Positions 24,426 through 33,761 of a stretch of 64,000 nucleotides of DNA are shown here, piece after piece. Both the position numbers and the translations under genes were made by a program. Every line of letters starts with the position of its first letter. Within the stretch, counting starts at the first letter, position 1. This stretch comes from Streptomyces sp. HD (GTDB lineage Bacteria; Actinomycetota; Actinomycetes; Streptomycetales; Streptomycetaceae). The notes beneath the pieces are model-generated. The model was not told the DNA's origin. It saw only the letters and a program-made list of their open reading frames with translations, and did no database searches. The DNA lies in the NCBI RefSeq assembly GCF_028369295.1, contig NZ_JAQMYP010000048.1, forward strand, positions 1 to 64,000, read 5' to 3'.

Positions 24426-26729
24426 GTGCCGTTGCACAGGGACGACCCGAGGTCGGTCGGGGGGTACAAGCTGGTCGACCGGCTCGGGGCCGGCGGGATG
24501 GGGATCGTCTACCGGGGCAGGGCGCGGTCGGGGCGTGAGGTCGCCGTCAAGGTGGTGCACTCCCAGTACGCCGAGGACGCCGTGTTCCGGATGCGGTTCC
24601 GGCAGGAGATCGAGGCCGTCCGCAAGGTGAGCGGTGCCTTCACCGCGCCCGTCGTGGACGCCGATCCCGAGGCGGCCCGGCCCTGGATGGCGACCCAGTA
24701 CGTGCCCGGCCGCTCGCTCGCCGAGCGGCTGCGTGAGCGGGGCCCGTTGCGCGGCGCCGAGTTGCGGCAGCTGGCGCTGGGGCTGGTGGAGGCGCTGCGG
24801 GACATCCACCGGGCCGGGGTGGTGCACCGGGACCTGAAACCGGCCAACGTCCTGATGGCCGAGGACGGTCCCCGCGTCATCGACTTCGGCATCTCCCGCG
24901 CGGCGGAGAACCACCAGACCCTCACCGAGACCGGCCAGATGATCGGCACCCCGCCCTTCATGTCGCCGGAACAGTTCACCGACGCCCGCAAGGTCGGCCC
25001 CGCCTCCGACGTCTTCTCGCTCGGGGCGCTACTGGTGTTCGCCCTCACCGGGCGCGGCCCCTTCGACGCGGACAGCCCCTATCTGACGGCGTACCGGGTG
25101 GTCCACGACGCACCCGTGCTGGACGGACTGGCTCAACCGCTGCGCTCGGTACTGGAGCGCTGCCTCGCCAAGGAAGTGGCGGACCGGCCCGAACTCGACG
25201 AACTGGCAAGCAGGTTCGCGGACGTCCTGCCCGACCCGGCGGAGGGCGACCCGCAGACCGTGAGCCTGCGCCTGGACGCGCTGGTCACCCCGCGGTCCGA
25301 CGGGGAGACCAGCCCCGGGAACGGCACCGACCGGATGGCCGCCACCGGTTCCGGGGGAGTGTCCGGGAGCCTCTCTGGGCGGACGTACTCCCCCCGCCTG
25401 GGCCGCCGCGGCGGCAGGCGCGCGCTGTGGGCCGTGACCGGTACGGCCGGCGCCCTTGCCCTGGGGCTGACGGCCTATCTGCTGCTCGGGGCGGGCTGGG
25501 AGGACAGCGGCGACGGGGCGGCCACCGCACCGTCCGTGTCCGCTTCGCCCGCCACGTCCCGGTGGTCGGCGCTGCCCGACGGCTGGCGGGCCTGGCAGAC
25601 GACGGTGAACGAGACGGCGCCGCTCGGCGCGCGGAAGGCGATCGCGGACTCCGCGTTCGACGGTGACGCCGCCTGTGTGATGTACGACCTCGCCGCGTAC
25701 TGCGCCGGCCAGGGAGTTCTCCCGGTACGCCTGGACGGCCTGACCGGCAGGACCGTCTGGCGCGCCGATCTGGCACCGGCCGCCGACGACGGCGGGGACT
25801 ACTGGGCCAAGCCGCTCGGTGTGCGCGAGGGCGCGTTGCTCGTCCGGCAGAACGTCACCAGCGACGACGGCGCGACCGAGACGACCCACCTGGTCGCCCT
25901 CGACACCAGGACAGGCGCCGAGCTGTGGTCCCGCAAGGTGAAGGACGGCAACGTCGACCTGGTCCTGTCCGGCGACGTGGTCCTGACGGCCGAGACCGAC
26001 GGCCGGACGGTGACGGCCCGGTCGCCGCGCACCGGCGCCGCGCGCTGGACCATGAAGGTGCCCGACGGCTACTACTGCACGTTCTCGACGGTCGACACGG
26101 ACCTGTACGCGCACTGCACCCATGACGAGGCCGAGGCATCCCTGGTCCTGGCGGTGGACCGGACCGACGGCTCGGTGCAGCGCATCGCGGTGCCGTACCA
26201 GAGCGGCATCCTCGGGAGCGTCGAGGGCCGACTGGCCGTACTGGTGTGGGCCGACGACAGCGAGCCGATCGCGACGGGCTCGGCGTTCGGCCAACTCCTG
26301 CTGATCGACCCGGACAAGAAGACCCGCAGTACGGTGAAGCTGGCGTCGGGCTACAACGGGCAGCCGACGCTGGCCGACGGCACCCTGTTCATCGTGTCGT
26401 CCAACGGCCGGGTGACCGCCCTGTCGGCCCGCACGGGCAAGCAGCTGTGGGAGACCTCCACCAGCCTGGAATCGCCGGGCAAGGCCACCTACGACACGCG
26501 GACGCGCACCCTGTACATGTCCAGCGACAGCGGCCGGGTGGCTGCTCTCGACGCACGCGAGGGCACCCTGCTGTGGGAGACGCTGCCGCGGGTCACCCGG
26601 GTGTTCTCCGGCGGCACCGCCGGGCCCGAGGTGCAGCTCAACGAGGGTGCGCTGGTCGTCACCGCTCCCGACGGCACCGTCTTCAGCCTCGACCCCGCGC
26701 ACCCCGAGCGGAAATCCGCCTCGGGGTGA
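24426..26729 (+). CDS. Ser/Thr protein kinase with PQQ-like beta-propeller sensor
   Basis: This is a Hanks-type kinase of 767 residues. The kinase domain (about 12-270) has the glycine loop LGAGGMGIVYRG, Lys42 in VAVKVV, HRDLKPAN near 134 and DFG in VIDFGISR. A Gly/Ser-rich linker leads to one membrane helix at about 338-358 (ALWAVTGTAGALALGL). The exported C-terminal 370 residues repeat TGxxxW motifs (LTGRTVWRADL, RTGAELWSRKV, RTGAARWTM, RTGKQLWETS) typical of PQQ-like propellers. The ligand is unknown. The start is a GTG at 24426. It stands alone and converges on nadA. Confidence 0.92.
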   Translation: MPLHRDDPRSVGGYKLVDRLGAGGMGIVYRGRARSGREVAVKVVHSQYAEDAVFRMRFRQEIEAVRKVSGAFTAPVVDADPEAARPWMATQYVPGRSLAERLRERGPLRGAELRQLALGLVEALRDIHRAGVVHRDLKPANVLMAEDGPRVIDFGISRAAENHQTLTETGQMIGTPPFMSPEQFTDARKVGPASDVFSLGALLVFALTGRGPFDADSPYLTAYRVVHDAPVLDGLAQPLRSVLERCLAKEVADRPELDELASRFADVLPDPAEGDPQTVSLRLDALVTPRSDGETSPGNGTDRMAATGSGGVSGSLSGRTYSPRLGRRGGRRALWAVTGTAGALALGLTAYLLLGAGWEDSGDGAATAPSVSASPATSRWSALPDGWRAWQTTVNETAPLGARKAIADSAFDGDAACVMYDLAAYCAGQGVLPVRLDGLTGRTVWRADLAPAADDGGDYWAKPLGVREGALLVRQNVTSDDGATETTHLVALDTRTGAELWSRKVKDGNVDLVLSGDVVLTAETDGRTVTARSPRTGAARWTMKVPDGYYCTFSTVDTDLYAHCTHDEAEASLVLAVDRTDGSVQRIAVPYQSGILGSVEGRLAVLVWADDSEPIATGSAFGQLLLIDPDKKTRSTVKLASGYNGQPTLADGTLFIVSSNGRVTALSARTGKQLWETSTSLESPGKATYDTRTRTLYMSSDSGRVAALDAREGTLLWETLPRVTRVFSGGTAGPEVQLNEGALVVTAPDGTVFSLDPAHPERKSASG

Positions 26730-26748
26730 CAGCGGGCCGGACCGGGGG

Positions 26749-27933
26749 TTACGGCAGGGCCAGCATCCGCTCCAGCGCCAGCTTCGCGAACGCCTCGGTC
26801 TCCTTGTCGACCTCGATGCGGTTGACCAGGTTGCCTTCGGCCAGCGACTCCAGCGCCCAGACCAGGTGCGGCAGGTCGATGCGGTTCATGGTCGAGCAGA
26901 AGCAGACCGTCTTGTCGAGGAAGACGATCTCCTTGCCCTCGGGCGCGAAACGGTTCGCCAGGCGCCGTACGAGGTTCAGCTCGGTCCCGATGGCCCACTT
27001 GGAGCCGGCCGGGGCGGCCTCCAGGGCCTTGATGATGTACTCGGTGGATCCGACGTAGTCCGCCGCGGCCACGACCTCGTGCCTGCACTCGGGGTGGACC
27101 AGCACATTGACGCCGGGGATCCGGGCGCGCACGTCCTCCACCGACTCCAGGCTGAACCGGCCGTGCACCGAGCAGTGGCCCCGCCACAGGATCATCTTCG
27201 CGGCGCGCAGCTCGTCGGCGGTCAGCCCGCCGTTCGGCTTGTGCGGGTTGTAGACGACGCAGTCCTCCAGGGACATGCCCATGTCGCGGACGGCGGTGTT
27301 GCGGCCGAGGTGCTGATCGGGCAGGAAGAGCACCTTCTCGCCCTGCTGGAAGGCCCATTCCAGCGCCCGCTCCGCGTTGGACGAGGTGCAGATCGTGCCG
27401 CCGTGCTTGCCCGTGAACGCCTTGATGTCCGCGGACGAGTTCATGTACGACACCGGCACGACCTGCTCGGCTATGCCGGCCTCGGTCAGCACGTCCCAGC
27501 ACTCGGCAACCTGCTCGGCCGTCGCCATGTCGGCCATCGAGCAGCCGGCGGCGAGGTCGGGGAGGACCACCTTCTGGTCGTCGGACGTCAGGATGTCCGC
27601 CGACTCCGCCATGAAGTGCACACCGCAGAAGACGATGTACTCGGCCTCCGGGCGCGCGGCGGCGTCCCGGGCCAGCTTGAACGAGTCACCGGTCACATCC
27701 GCGAACTGGATGACCTCGTCGCGCTGGTAGTGGTGGCCGAGCACGAAGACCTTGTTCCCGAGCTTCTCCTTCGCTGCCCGGGCGCGCTCGACCAGGTCCG
27801 GGTCGGACGGCGAGGGCAGGTCGCCGGGGCACTCGACGCCACGCTCGCTCCTCGGGTCGGCCTCACGGCCGAGGAGCAGCAGGGCGAGGGGCGTCGGCTG
27901 TACGTCGAGCTCCTGGGTCTGGGCGGTGGTCAC
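26749..27933 (-). CDS. nadA: Quinolinate synthase
   Basis: This cytosolic [4Fe-4S] enzyme condenses iminoaspartate with dihydroxyacetone phosphate to make quinolinate for NAD synthesis. It has 394 residues with FVLGHHYQRDEV, FCGVHFMAES, YNPHKPNGGLT, VHPECRHEVV and KTVCFCSTMN; the Cys residues in the second, fourth and last are the expected cluster ligands. The start chosen is the GTG at 27933 with AAAGGG eight bases before it. nadB and nadC are not seen adjacent in this window. It is divergent from the Fe-S insertion gene erpA, a neighbour that could supply its cluster. Confidence 0.95.
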   Translation of the reverse strand: MTTAQTQELDVQPTPLALLLLGREADPRSERGVECPGDLPSPSDPDLVERARAAKEKLGNKVFVLGHHYQRDEVIQFADVTGDSFKLARDAAARPEAEYIVFCGVHFMAESADILTSDDQKVVLPDLAAGCSMADMATAEQVAECWDVLTEAGIAEQVVPVSYMNSSADIKAFTGKHGGTICTSSNAERALEWAFQQGEKVLFLPDQHLGRNTAVRDMGMSLEDCVVYNPHKPNGGLTADELRAAKMILWRGHCSVHGRFSLESVEDVRARIPGVNVLVHPECRHEVVAAADYVGSTEYIIKALEAAPAGSKWAIGTELNLVRRLANRFAPEGKEIVFLDKTVCFCSTMNRIDLPHLVWALESLAEGNLVNRIEVDKETEAFAKLALERMLALP

Positions 27934-28260
27934 GACACGCACCCTTTCTGTTCTGCGGCTCGCCGGGCCGGAAAAGTCCGGACCCGGCGGGGCAAGCGGG
28001 ACACCTTCACCGACTTCTCGTCGGATTGACGCTATCTATCATAACCGGTTCACGTCAGTTTGACGATGGCCATCATGTCGATGTGACGTGAATCCCGGTG
28101 ACGGCCCCGCGTATTCCCCAAAGAGGCGTTTTCCGCTTCGCGCGCCGTGTGCGAGCATGAAGAAGGACCGAAAGACAAGCATCCGGCCCGGAATGAATCC
28201 GCCGACCCGCCGGTTGCAATGGTCGGCAAGCAGTCTCCGTACAACCCGGGAGAGATGTAG
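27934..28260. other. Divergent intergenic region between nadA and erpA
   Basis: The 327 bases must carry both promoters. The AT-rich stretch GACGCTATCTATCATAACC (28028-28046) is unusual for this genome and probably belongs to the nadA promoter. Nearby are the palindrome GATGGCCATC (28065-28074) and an imperfect repeat CGTCA...TGACG around it. No gene is supported here; the open frames have poor codon bias. Confidence 0.4.
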
Positions 28261-28617
28261 ATGTCCGTATCGGACGAGACCAGCACCGCCACCGACGGCA
28301 TCATTCTGAGCGACGCCGCCGCGGCCAAGGTGAAGGCCCTGCTCGACCAGGAAGGCCGTGACGACCTCGCCCTGCGTGTGGCCGTCCAGCCCGGTGGCTG
28401 CTCGGGTCTGCGCTACCAGCTCTTCTTCGACGAGCGCTCGCTCGACGGCGACGTCGTCAAGGACTTCGGCGGGGTCAAGGTCGTCACCGACCGCATGAGC
28501 GCTCCCTACCTGGGCGGCGCCTCCATCGACTTCGTGGACACGATCGAGAAGCAGGGCTTCACGATCGACAACCCGAACGCGACGGGCTCCTGCGCCTGCG
28601 GCGACTCCTTCAGCTGA
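28261..28617 (+). CDS. erpA: Iron-sulfur cluster insertion protein, HesB/IscA family
   Basis: This A-type carrier passes Fe-S clusters to target proteins. The 118 residues contain ILSDAAAAKVKALL, the first cysteine in PGGCSGLRY and the C-terminal CAC motif in GSCACGDSF, giving the three conserved ligands. The start is the ATG at 28261 with GGGAGAG upstream. It faces nadA, itself an Fe-S enzyme. Whether it is the ErpA or IscA paralogue cannot be decided from the motifs alone. Confidence 0.93.
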   Translation: MSVSDETSTATDGIILSDAAAAKVKALLDQEGRDDLALRVAVQPGGCSGLRYQLFFDERSLDGDVVKDFGGVKVVTDRMSAPYLGGASIDFVDTIEKQGFTIDNPNATGSCACGDSFS

Positions 28618-28669
28618 GTCCCGCCCCGTTCGGCCGGGATCGGCCGAAGGCGCGCACGCCGAAACGCGG

Positions 28670-28706
28670 AAAGGCGGCGGCCCCCTCCGACGGGGCCGCC
28701 GCCTTT
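28670..28706. terminator. Bidirectional terminator between convergent genes
   Basis: AAAGGCGGCGGCCCC and GGGGCCGCCGCCTTT form a perfect 15-base stem with a seven-base loop. A-rich and T-rich ends suit termination from both sides: erpA from the left, the membrane-protein gene from the right. Confidence 0.85.
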
Positions 28707-28740
28707 CGCTGTCCGTGGTCCTTCGGAGCCGCTCCGGCTC

Positions 28741-30582
28741 CTACCGGGCCCCGGACGTCTCGGGTGCGTCCGGGAGCCGTGCCCCGGGCTTCTCCAGCGG
28801 GATCTTCTGGCCGTCCGTGCCCACGACCTTCCGGTCGCCGAGCGGCTCGTCGAGCTGCACGGTCTTGTGGAACACCTTGGCGATCAGGATGCAGACCTTC
28901 TCCGGCTGCGAGGTCTCGGTCACCCGCACCGTCACCTCGTCACCGCTCTCGTCCGCCGTCACCTTGTAGTCGGCGCACACGCCGCCGGTGAAGGCGACGG
29001 TCAGCTCCGAGCCTTCGGCCGTGTAGCCGTCCACCGTCACATTGCGGGTGACCGGCGCCGACGTCGGCTGGTCCTTGGGCTCGGTCGGCCGCGGGCTCGG
29101 CTGCCCGGTCGGCTCCTCGGACGGCGTGGCCGAGACCAGGTACTTCGGGTCGACCGCCGGATACGTGACGGTGAAGCCGTCCTGCGCGCCCGGCGCCTTC
29201 ACCTGGAACAGCCAGGACGGCACCAGCGCCTGCCGCGCGTCCACGTAGTGCGAGGCCAGCCCGAACACCGCCTTCTCGACGGTCACGGTGTCCTTCTTCG
29301 GCGCCGCGCCCGACGACGCCTCCTGGCCGCAGGGCGCCTCAAGGCGGTCCTTCAGCGGTACGGGACTGGCGCAGCCGCCGATGCCCATGCGGTGGTCGGT
29401 CCGCGGTGCCGTGTTCATCAGCTTCAGCGTCTTCTCGGCGTCCAGCACGGGGTACGTGTCCCCCTTCACCGGCGCCTTCAACTGGCCGCTCCCGCCGACC
29501 ACTTCACCCTGGGCGCTCACGGTGACCCCGGTCGTCCAGCCGTAGGTGGGCAGCCCGCCGACCATGGGATCGGCGTTCACCACCCGCTGACCGCCCATGA
29601 CCTGGCTCGCGTCGAGCTTCGCGTCGTCCTGACCGACCGCCTTCAGGATCGGGGCGGCGGCCTTCTTCGCGGCCTCCTCGCCGACCGGGTCGCCGGCCCG
29701 CCCGGCGGAGTCCTTCTGGCACACCGTGGTGCTCTGGCAGTTGTCGGTGCCCGGCGTGTACCGGTAGTACGTCCAGGTCCCCGGCGCCTGCTTGTTCACC
29801 TGCAGGCTGGGCCCGGCCCCGTCCTGCGCGCCGACCCGCCAGGTCTGCCCCTGGGCCACCGGCGCCCCGTCCACCCCGAGCGACTTCGCCAGCCGGGCCA
29901 CCTCGTCGGCGCCGACCTCGCCCGCCGCACGGTACACCGGCGCCGAGCCGGGCCCGTCCGCGAGATCCCCGTCGGCCTTGTAGGTGACGCCGTACGGATT
30001 CGGCTCCCCGGGCGCGATCCCGCCGGTACCGCCCCCGGCGTCACTCCCGGTGAACCCGTCGAGGTGAAGCGGCGGCGGAGTCTCACCGCCGGGCGCCGCC
30101 GAGGTCGTACCACCGTCCGACCCACCCGACGCGTTCGCGGCGAGATAGGCCCCGCCGCCCCCCACGAGCAGTACTGCGGCGGCGACGGAGGCGATGATCG
30201 CGGGGGAGCGGCGGCGGGCTGAGCCGTCGGCCCGGTCCCCTTCTTCACCGGACTCCTCAAGGTCCGGAGGGGAGGCGGAAGCGGAGGCGGGGGCGGAGGC
30301 CGGAGAAGGCGCCTCGGCGTCACCAGCCGGTTCGCCCCCGACGGCGCCGGACGCGCTCTCCTCGCCGCCGCCGGAAGCCTCGGTGTCACCGGAAGCACCG
30401 GTGTCACCGGAAGCCTCGGCATCGGCGGCGCCCTTCTTCTCCGGGATGCCCTTCTCTTTCGGAGCGCCCTTTTCCTCCGGGGTGCCCGTCTCCTCCCGGG
30501 CGCCCTGCTTCTCCTGAACGCCCTGCTCCTCGGCGGAGCCCTCGGCGCCCGGGTCGTCGTTCTCGGGTCGCTCGGTGTTCAC
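28741..30582 (-). CDS. Membrane-anchored protein with acidic repeat N-terminus
   Basis: This is a 613-residue protein of unknown function. Residues 1-130 are low-complexity and charged, with degenerate pentapeptide-like repeats (GTPEEKGAPKEKGIPEKKG, then Ala/Ser/Gly-rich). One membrane helix at about 137-157 (SPAIIASVAAAVLLVGGGGAYLA) places the remaining 450 residues outside. That part has possible paired cysteines (DNCQSTTVC) and a Pro/Thr-rich hinge near residue 500 (SEEPTGQPSPRPTEPKD). The GTG at 30582 has AGGAG seven bases upstream, better than the GTG 11 codons before it. It stands between two terminator-like regions as a single gene. Confidence 0.8.
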   Translation of the reverse strand: MNTERPENDDPGAEGSAEEQGVQEKQGAREETGTPEEKGAPKEKGIPEKKGAADAEASGDTGASGDTEASGGGEESASGAVGGEPAGDAEAPSPASAPASASASPPDLEESGEEGDRADGSARRRSPAIIASVAAAVLLVGGGGAYLAANASGGSDGGTTSAAPGGETPPPLHLDGFTGSDAGGGTGGIAPGEPNPYGVTYKADGDLADGPGSAPVYRAAGEVGADEVARLAKSLGVDGAPVAQGQTWRVGAQDGAGPSLQVNKQAPGTWTYYRYTPGTDNCQSTTVCQKDSAGRAGDPVGEEAAKKAAAPILKAVGQDDAKLDASQVMGGQRVVNADPMVGGLPTYGWTTGVTVSAQGEVVGGSGQLKAPVKGDTYPVLDAEKTLKLMNTAPRTDHRMGIGGCASPVPLKDRLEAPCGQEASSGAAPKKDTVTVEKAVFGLASHYVDARQALVPSWLFQVKAPGAQDGFTVTYPAVDPKYLVSATPSEEPTGQPSPRPTEPKDQPTSAPVTRNVTVDGYTAEGSELTVAFTGGVCADYKVTADESGDEVTVRVTETSQPEKVCILIAKVFHKTVQLDEPLGDRKVVGTDGQKIPLEKPGARLPDAPETSGAR

Positions 30583-30745
30583 CGCATCGCTCCTTCGGCT
30601 GCGCACATGTCCCATGACCCTGACCCGACCCTGTCAAAAAGGACGGCCCACGGGGTCGTATCCCGCATCCCCTTTACGGGGGACAGCGATGGGACGCAGC
30701 GGGGGAGCGCACGGTTCCCTGAACGGCGCGGATTCGGTCGCCGTA

Positions 30746-30955
30746 TCAGTCGCCGTAGTCCGACATGGCGTCCAGCAGCCGCGCCGACCTCGGCGGCACG
30801 GTCACCCCGTGGATGCGTGAGGGGGAGACCGGAAGGGAAAGGACGCGGTCAGGGACGGTCCAGTGGGGAGCCATCCGCGCGCAGTCACCGAGCAGCGACG
30901 CCAGGTCGACCTCCAGGTCGGCCGGAACGGGGGCGTGGACCTCGATTTTCGTCAT
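30746..30955 (-). CDS. Small conserved hypothetical protein
   Basis: The protein has 69 residues with no membrane segment or known motif; it starts MTKIEVHAPVPADLEVDLASL. Codon bias on the minus strand is convincing and no competing frame is better. The ATG at 30955 lacks a strong ribosome site. It is divergent from the PfkB-family kinase gene. Function unknown. Confidence 0.55.
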   Translation of the reverse strand: MTKIEVHAPVPADLEVDLASLLGDCARMAPHWTVPDRVLSLPVSPSRIHGVTVPPRSARLLDAMSDYGD

Positions 30956-31137
30956 AGCGGCACCGTATGCACGCCGGAGCCCGCGAAGAAAGATCTACTA
31001 TCAGGTATTTTTGACTGCTTCAGAGTCCTGGTCACGCACGGTAGCGTGGAATGTCAACCGGCCCTCCCGTCGCCCACCACCGCCCTTCCAACGAGCGCTA
31101 TCGCGCGCCCCCTTTGATTCCGCAGGAGACTCCAGCC

Positions 31138-32112
31138 GTGCGCATCGCAGTCACCGGCTCCATCGCCACCGACCACCTCATGACCTTCCCCGGCCGCTTC
31201 GCCGACCAGTTCGTCGCGGACCAGCTGCACACGGTCTCGCTTTCCTTCCTGGTCGACAACCTGGACGTACGCCGGGGCGGCGTAGGCGCGAACATCGCCT
31301 TCGGCATGGGCCAGCTGGGCACGAACCCGATCCTGGTCGGCGCCGCGGGCTCCGACTTCGACGAGTACCGGGCCTGGCTGGACCGGCACGGCGTCGACAC
31401 CGGCTCGGTCCGTATCTCCGAGACCCTGCACACCGCCCGCTTCGTCTGCACCACCGACGCCGACCACAACCAGATCGGCTCGTTCTACACGGGTGCGATG
31501 AGCGAGGCCCGGCTGATCGAGCTGAAGACCGTCGCGGACCGCGTCGGCGGCCTCGACCTGGTCCTCATCGGCGCCGACGACCCCGAGGCGATGCTCCGCC
31601 ACACCGAGGAGTGTCGCTCGCGCCAGATCCCCTTCGCCGCCGACTTCTCGCAGCAGATCGCCCGTATGAACGGCGACGAGATCCGGATACTGCTGGACGG
31701 CGCGACGTACCTCTTCTCCAACGAGTACGAGAAGGGGCTCATCGAGTCCAAGACCGGCTGGAGCGACGAGGAGATCCTCTCCAAGGTCGGCCACCGCGTC
31801 ACGACCCTCGGCTCGCGCGGCGTACGCATCGAGCAGGCCGGCCAGGACCCGATCGAGGTCGGCTGCGCCGAGGAGGAGCGCAAGGCCGACCCCACGGGTG
31901 TCGGCGACGCCTTCCGCGCCGGGTTCCTGTCGGGACTGGCGTGGGGTGTCTCGCTGGAGCGGGCCGCGCAGGTCGGCTGCATGCTGGCGACGCTCGTCAT
32001 CGAGACGGTGGGCACGCAGGAGTACCAGCTGCGGCGGGCGCACTTCATGGATCGGTTCATGAAGGCGTACGGGGACGCTGCCGCCGAGGAGGTTCGCAAG
32101 CACCTCGGCTGA
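31138..32112 (+). CDS. PfkB-family carbohydrate or nucleoside kinase
   Basis: This is a ribokinase-fold kinase of 324 residues. The N-terminal motif is RRGGVGANIAFGMGQLG, and the C-terminal signature DPTGVGDAFRAGF holds the catalytic Asp and anion hole. VTTLGSRGV precedes it. Actinobacterial proteins of this shape include adenosine kinases, which is a reasonable but unproved substrate. The GTG at 31138 has AGGAG nine bases upstream; an open frame further upstream has no family match. The gene converges on the desulfurase across a repeat element. Confidence 0.88.
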   Translation: MRIAVTGSIATDHLMTFPGRFADQFVADQLHTVSLSFLVDNLDVRRGGVGANIAFGMGQLGTNPILVGAAGSDFDEYRAWLDRHGVDTGSVRISETLHTARFVCTTDADHNQIGSFYTGAMSEARLIELKTVADRVGGLDLVLIGADDPEAMLRHTEECRSRQIPFAADFSQQIARMNGDEIRILLDGATYLFSNEYEKGLIESKTGWSDEEILSKVGHRVTTLGSRGVRIEQAGQDPIEVGCAEEERKADPTGVGDAFRAGFLSGLAWGVSLERAAQVGCMLATLVIETVGTQEYQLRRAHFMDRFMKAYGDAAAEEVRKHLG

Positions 32113-32137
32113 GGCCGGGTGCGTGCGACTGCGCGTC

Positions 32138-32215
32138 TGCCCTGGCAGTGGCGTTGTCGTGTGCGGGTGCGTGGGGGGCTGGTCGCGCAGTTCCCCGCGC
32201 CCCTGATCAGCGCCG
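32138..32215 (-). repeat. Dispersed repeat, copy 5, minus orientation
   Basis: The reverse complement of the core lies at 32177-32203, reading GGCTGGTCGCGCAG then TTCCCCGCGCCCC, with the GTGCGGGTGCG flank. It sits between the convergent kinase and desulfurase genes. Confidence 0.75.
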
Positions 32216-32230
32216 CTTCGCAGCGTCTGA

Positions 32231-33610
32231 TCAAGCGAGTCGGCGCACCGTGTACGCCGCCCCGCGCTCCGCCGGTTCCTCGCCCACGTACTCCTGCCCC
32301 CGCATCTCGCACCACGCCGGAATGTCCAGGCGGGCGGCCTCGTCGTCGGAGAGGACCCGTACCAGTCCGCCCACCGGCACCTCCCCGATGACCTTCGCGA
32401 GCTCGATGACGGGGATCGGGCACCGTTTGCCGAGGGAGTCCACGACCAGGACGTCCTCGTCCTGTACGACCGACTCGGCGGCCGGTGCCCCCAGCTTCTC
32501 CCGCACTCCCGCGACGGCCCCCGGCAGCACCTCCAGGAACCGCTCGACCTCCTCCGCGGCCGTCCCGAGCGGCAGGGACACCCGCACGTTCCCCTCGCTC
32601 AGCACGCCCATCGCCTTCAGCACATGGCTGGGCGTCAGCGTGCTGCTCGTGCACGACGAACCGGACGAGACCGAGAAGCCGGCCCGGTCCAGCTCGTGCA
32701 GCAATGTCTCCCCGTCGACATAGAGACAGGAGAAGGTGACGATGCCGGGCAGCCGTCGCACCGGATCGCCGACCACCTCCACATCCGGCACCAGCCGCGG
32801 CACCCGCGCCCGGATCCGCTCCGTCAGCTCCCGCAGCCGTACCGCCTCTTGGGCCGCCTCCGCCCGAACGGCCCGCAGTGAGGCCGCCGCGGCGACGATC
32901 GCCGGGATGTTCTCGAACCCGGCCGCCCGCCCCGACTCCCGCTCGTCCACGGGCCCTTGCGCGGCGAACCGCACCCCTTTCCGTACGACAAGCAGCCCGA
33001 CCCCCGACGGACCGCCCCACTTGTGGGCACTCCCGGTCAACACCGACCAGTCGCCCTCGACCCGCCCCCACCCCAGCGACTGCGCCGCATCCACCAGCAG
33101 CGGCACCCCGGCCGCCCGGCACGCCACGGCCACCTCCGCCACCGGCTGCTCGGTCCCCACCTCGTGGTTGGCCGACTGAAGACAGGCCAGCGCGGTGTCG
33201 GGCCGCAACGCCTCCGTATACGCCCGCACGCTCACCGCCCCCGCACGGTCCACCGCGACCTGCGTGACCGCCCCGCCCGAAGCCTCGTGCGCGTCAGCCG
33301 CATGGAGCACAGAGGAGTGTTCGACGCCAGACACGATCAGGTGGCGCCCGACCCGCCGCCGCCCCGCCAACACTCCGGCGATGCCGGTGTGGACGGCCCG
33401 AGTACCGGACGGCGTAAAGGCCAGCTCGTCCGGCCGACACCCGACGGCCTCCGCGGCAGCCTCCCGAGCCGCATCCAACAACAACCGCGCACGCCGCCCC
33501 TCCCGATAGAGACGTGCAGGATCGGCCCACCCTTCATCGAGGGAAGCCTGTAGCGCCTGCCGGGCAACAGGATGAAGAGGAGCACTGGAAGCAGCATCGA
33601 AGTAGCTCAC
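32231..33610 (-). CDS. Cysteine desulfurase fused to a TusA-type sulfur carrier
   Basis: The protein has 459 residues in two parts. Residues 1-385 are a class V PLP-dependent desulfurase, with GVEHSSVL, the DAAQSLGW strand, PLP lysine in TGSAHKWGG and catalytic cysteine in SSGSSCTSS. Residues about 393-459 are a TusA/SirA domain with its sulfur-accepting cysteine in RCPIPVIELAK. Fusion of sulfur donor and first acceptor suggests direct persulfide transfer within one chain. The destination (tRNA thiolation, cofactor or cluster synthesis) is not shown. The ATG at 33610 is the start. It is divergent from the oxidase operon, with a repeat element between. Confidence 0.9.
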   Translation of the reverse strand: MSYFDAASSAPLHPVARQALQASLDEGWADPARLYREGRRARLLLDAAREAAAEAVGCRPDELAFTPSGTRAVHTGIAGVLAGRRRVGRHLIVSGVEHSSVLHAADAHEASGGAVTQVAVDRAGAVSVRAYTEALRPDTALACLQSANHEVGTEQPVAEVAVACRAAGVPLLVDAAQSLGWGRVEGDWSVLTGSAHKWGGPSGVGLLVVRKGVRFAAQGPVDERESGRAAGFENIPAIVAAAASLRAVRAEAAQEAVRLRELTERIRARVPRLVPDVEVVGDPVRRLPGIVTFSCLYVDGETLLHELDRAGFSVSSGSSCTSSTLTPSHVLKAMGVLSEGNVRVSLPLGTAAEEVERFLEVLPGAVAGVREKLGAPAAESVVQDEDVLVVDSLGKRCPIPVIELAKVIGEVPVGGLVRVLSDDEAARLDIPAWCEMRGQEYVGEEPAERGAAYTVRRLA

Positions 33611-33650
33611 ACAGCAACGCTAAAACGCCCGGCAAGTGCAACGCCGCTCA

Positions 33651-33698
33651 GGGGCGCGGGGAACTGCGCGACCAGCCCCCACACACCCGCAGCCGCCA
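33651..33698 (+). repeat. Dispersed repeat, copy 6
   Basis: A perfect core at 33651-33677 is followed by CCCACACACCCGCAGCCGCCAA. It lies upstream of ctaC and of the divergent desulfurase gene. Confidence 0.8.
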
Positions 33699-33761
33699 AT
33701 CCAGCGAACCCCCCACTCCACTAGGCCCCCCTCCTCGCGAACCCTCGAAGAGCGTCGGCTA

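Noticed and set aside
21126..24914. 1262-residue minus-strand open frame opposite the RND exporter
   Set aside because: Arg/Asp/His-rich shadow translation spanning two real plus-strand genes; high-GC antisense frames are often open in Streptomyces.
27377..28063. Plus-strand open frames over nadA and the nadA-erpA gap
   Set aside because: Poor codon bias in the gap and a strong minus-strand gene; no ribosome sites.
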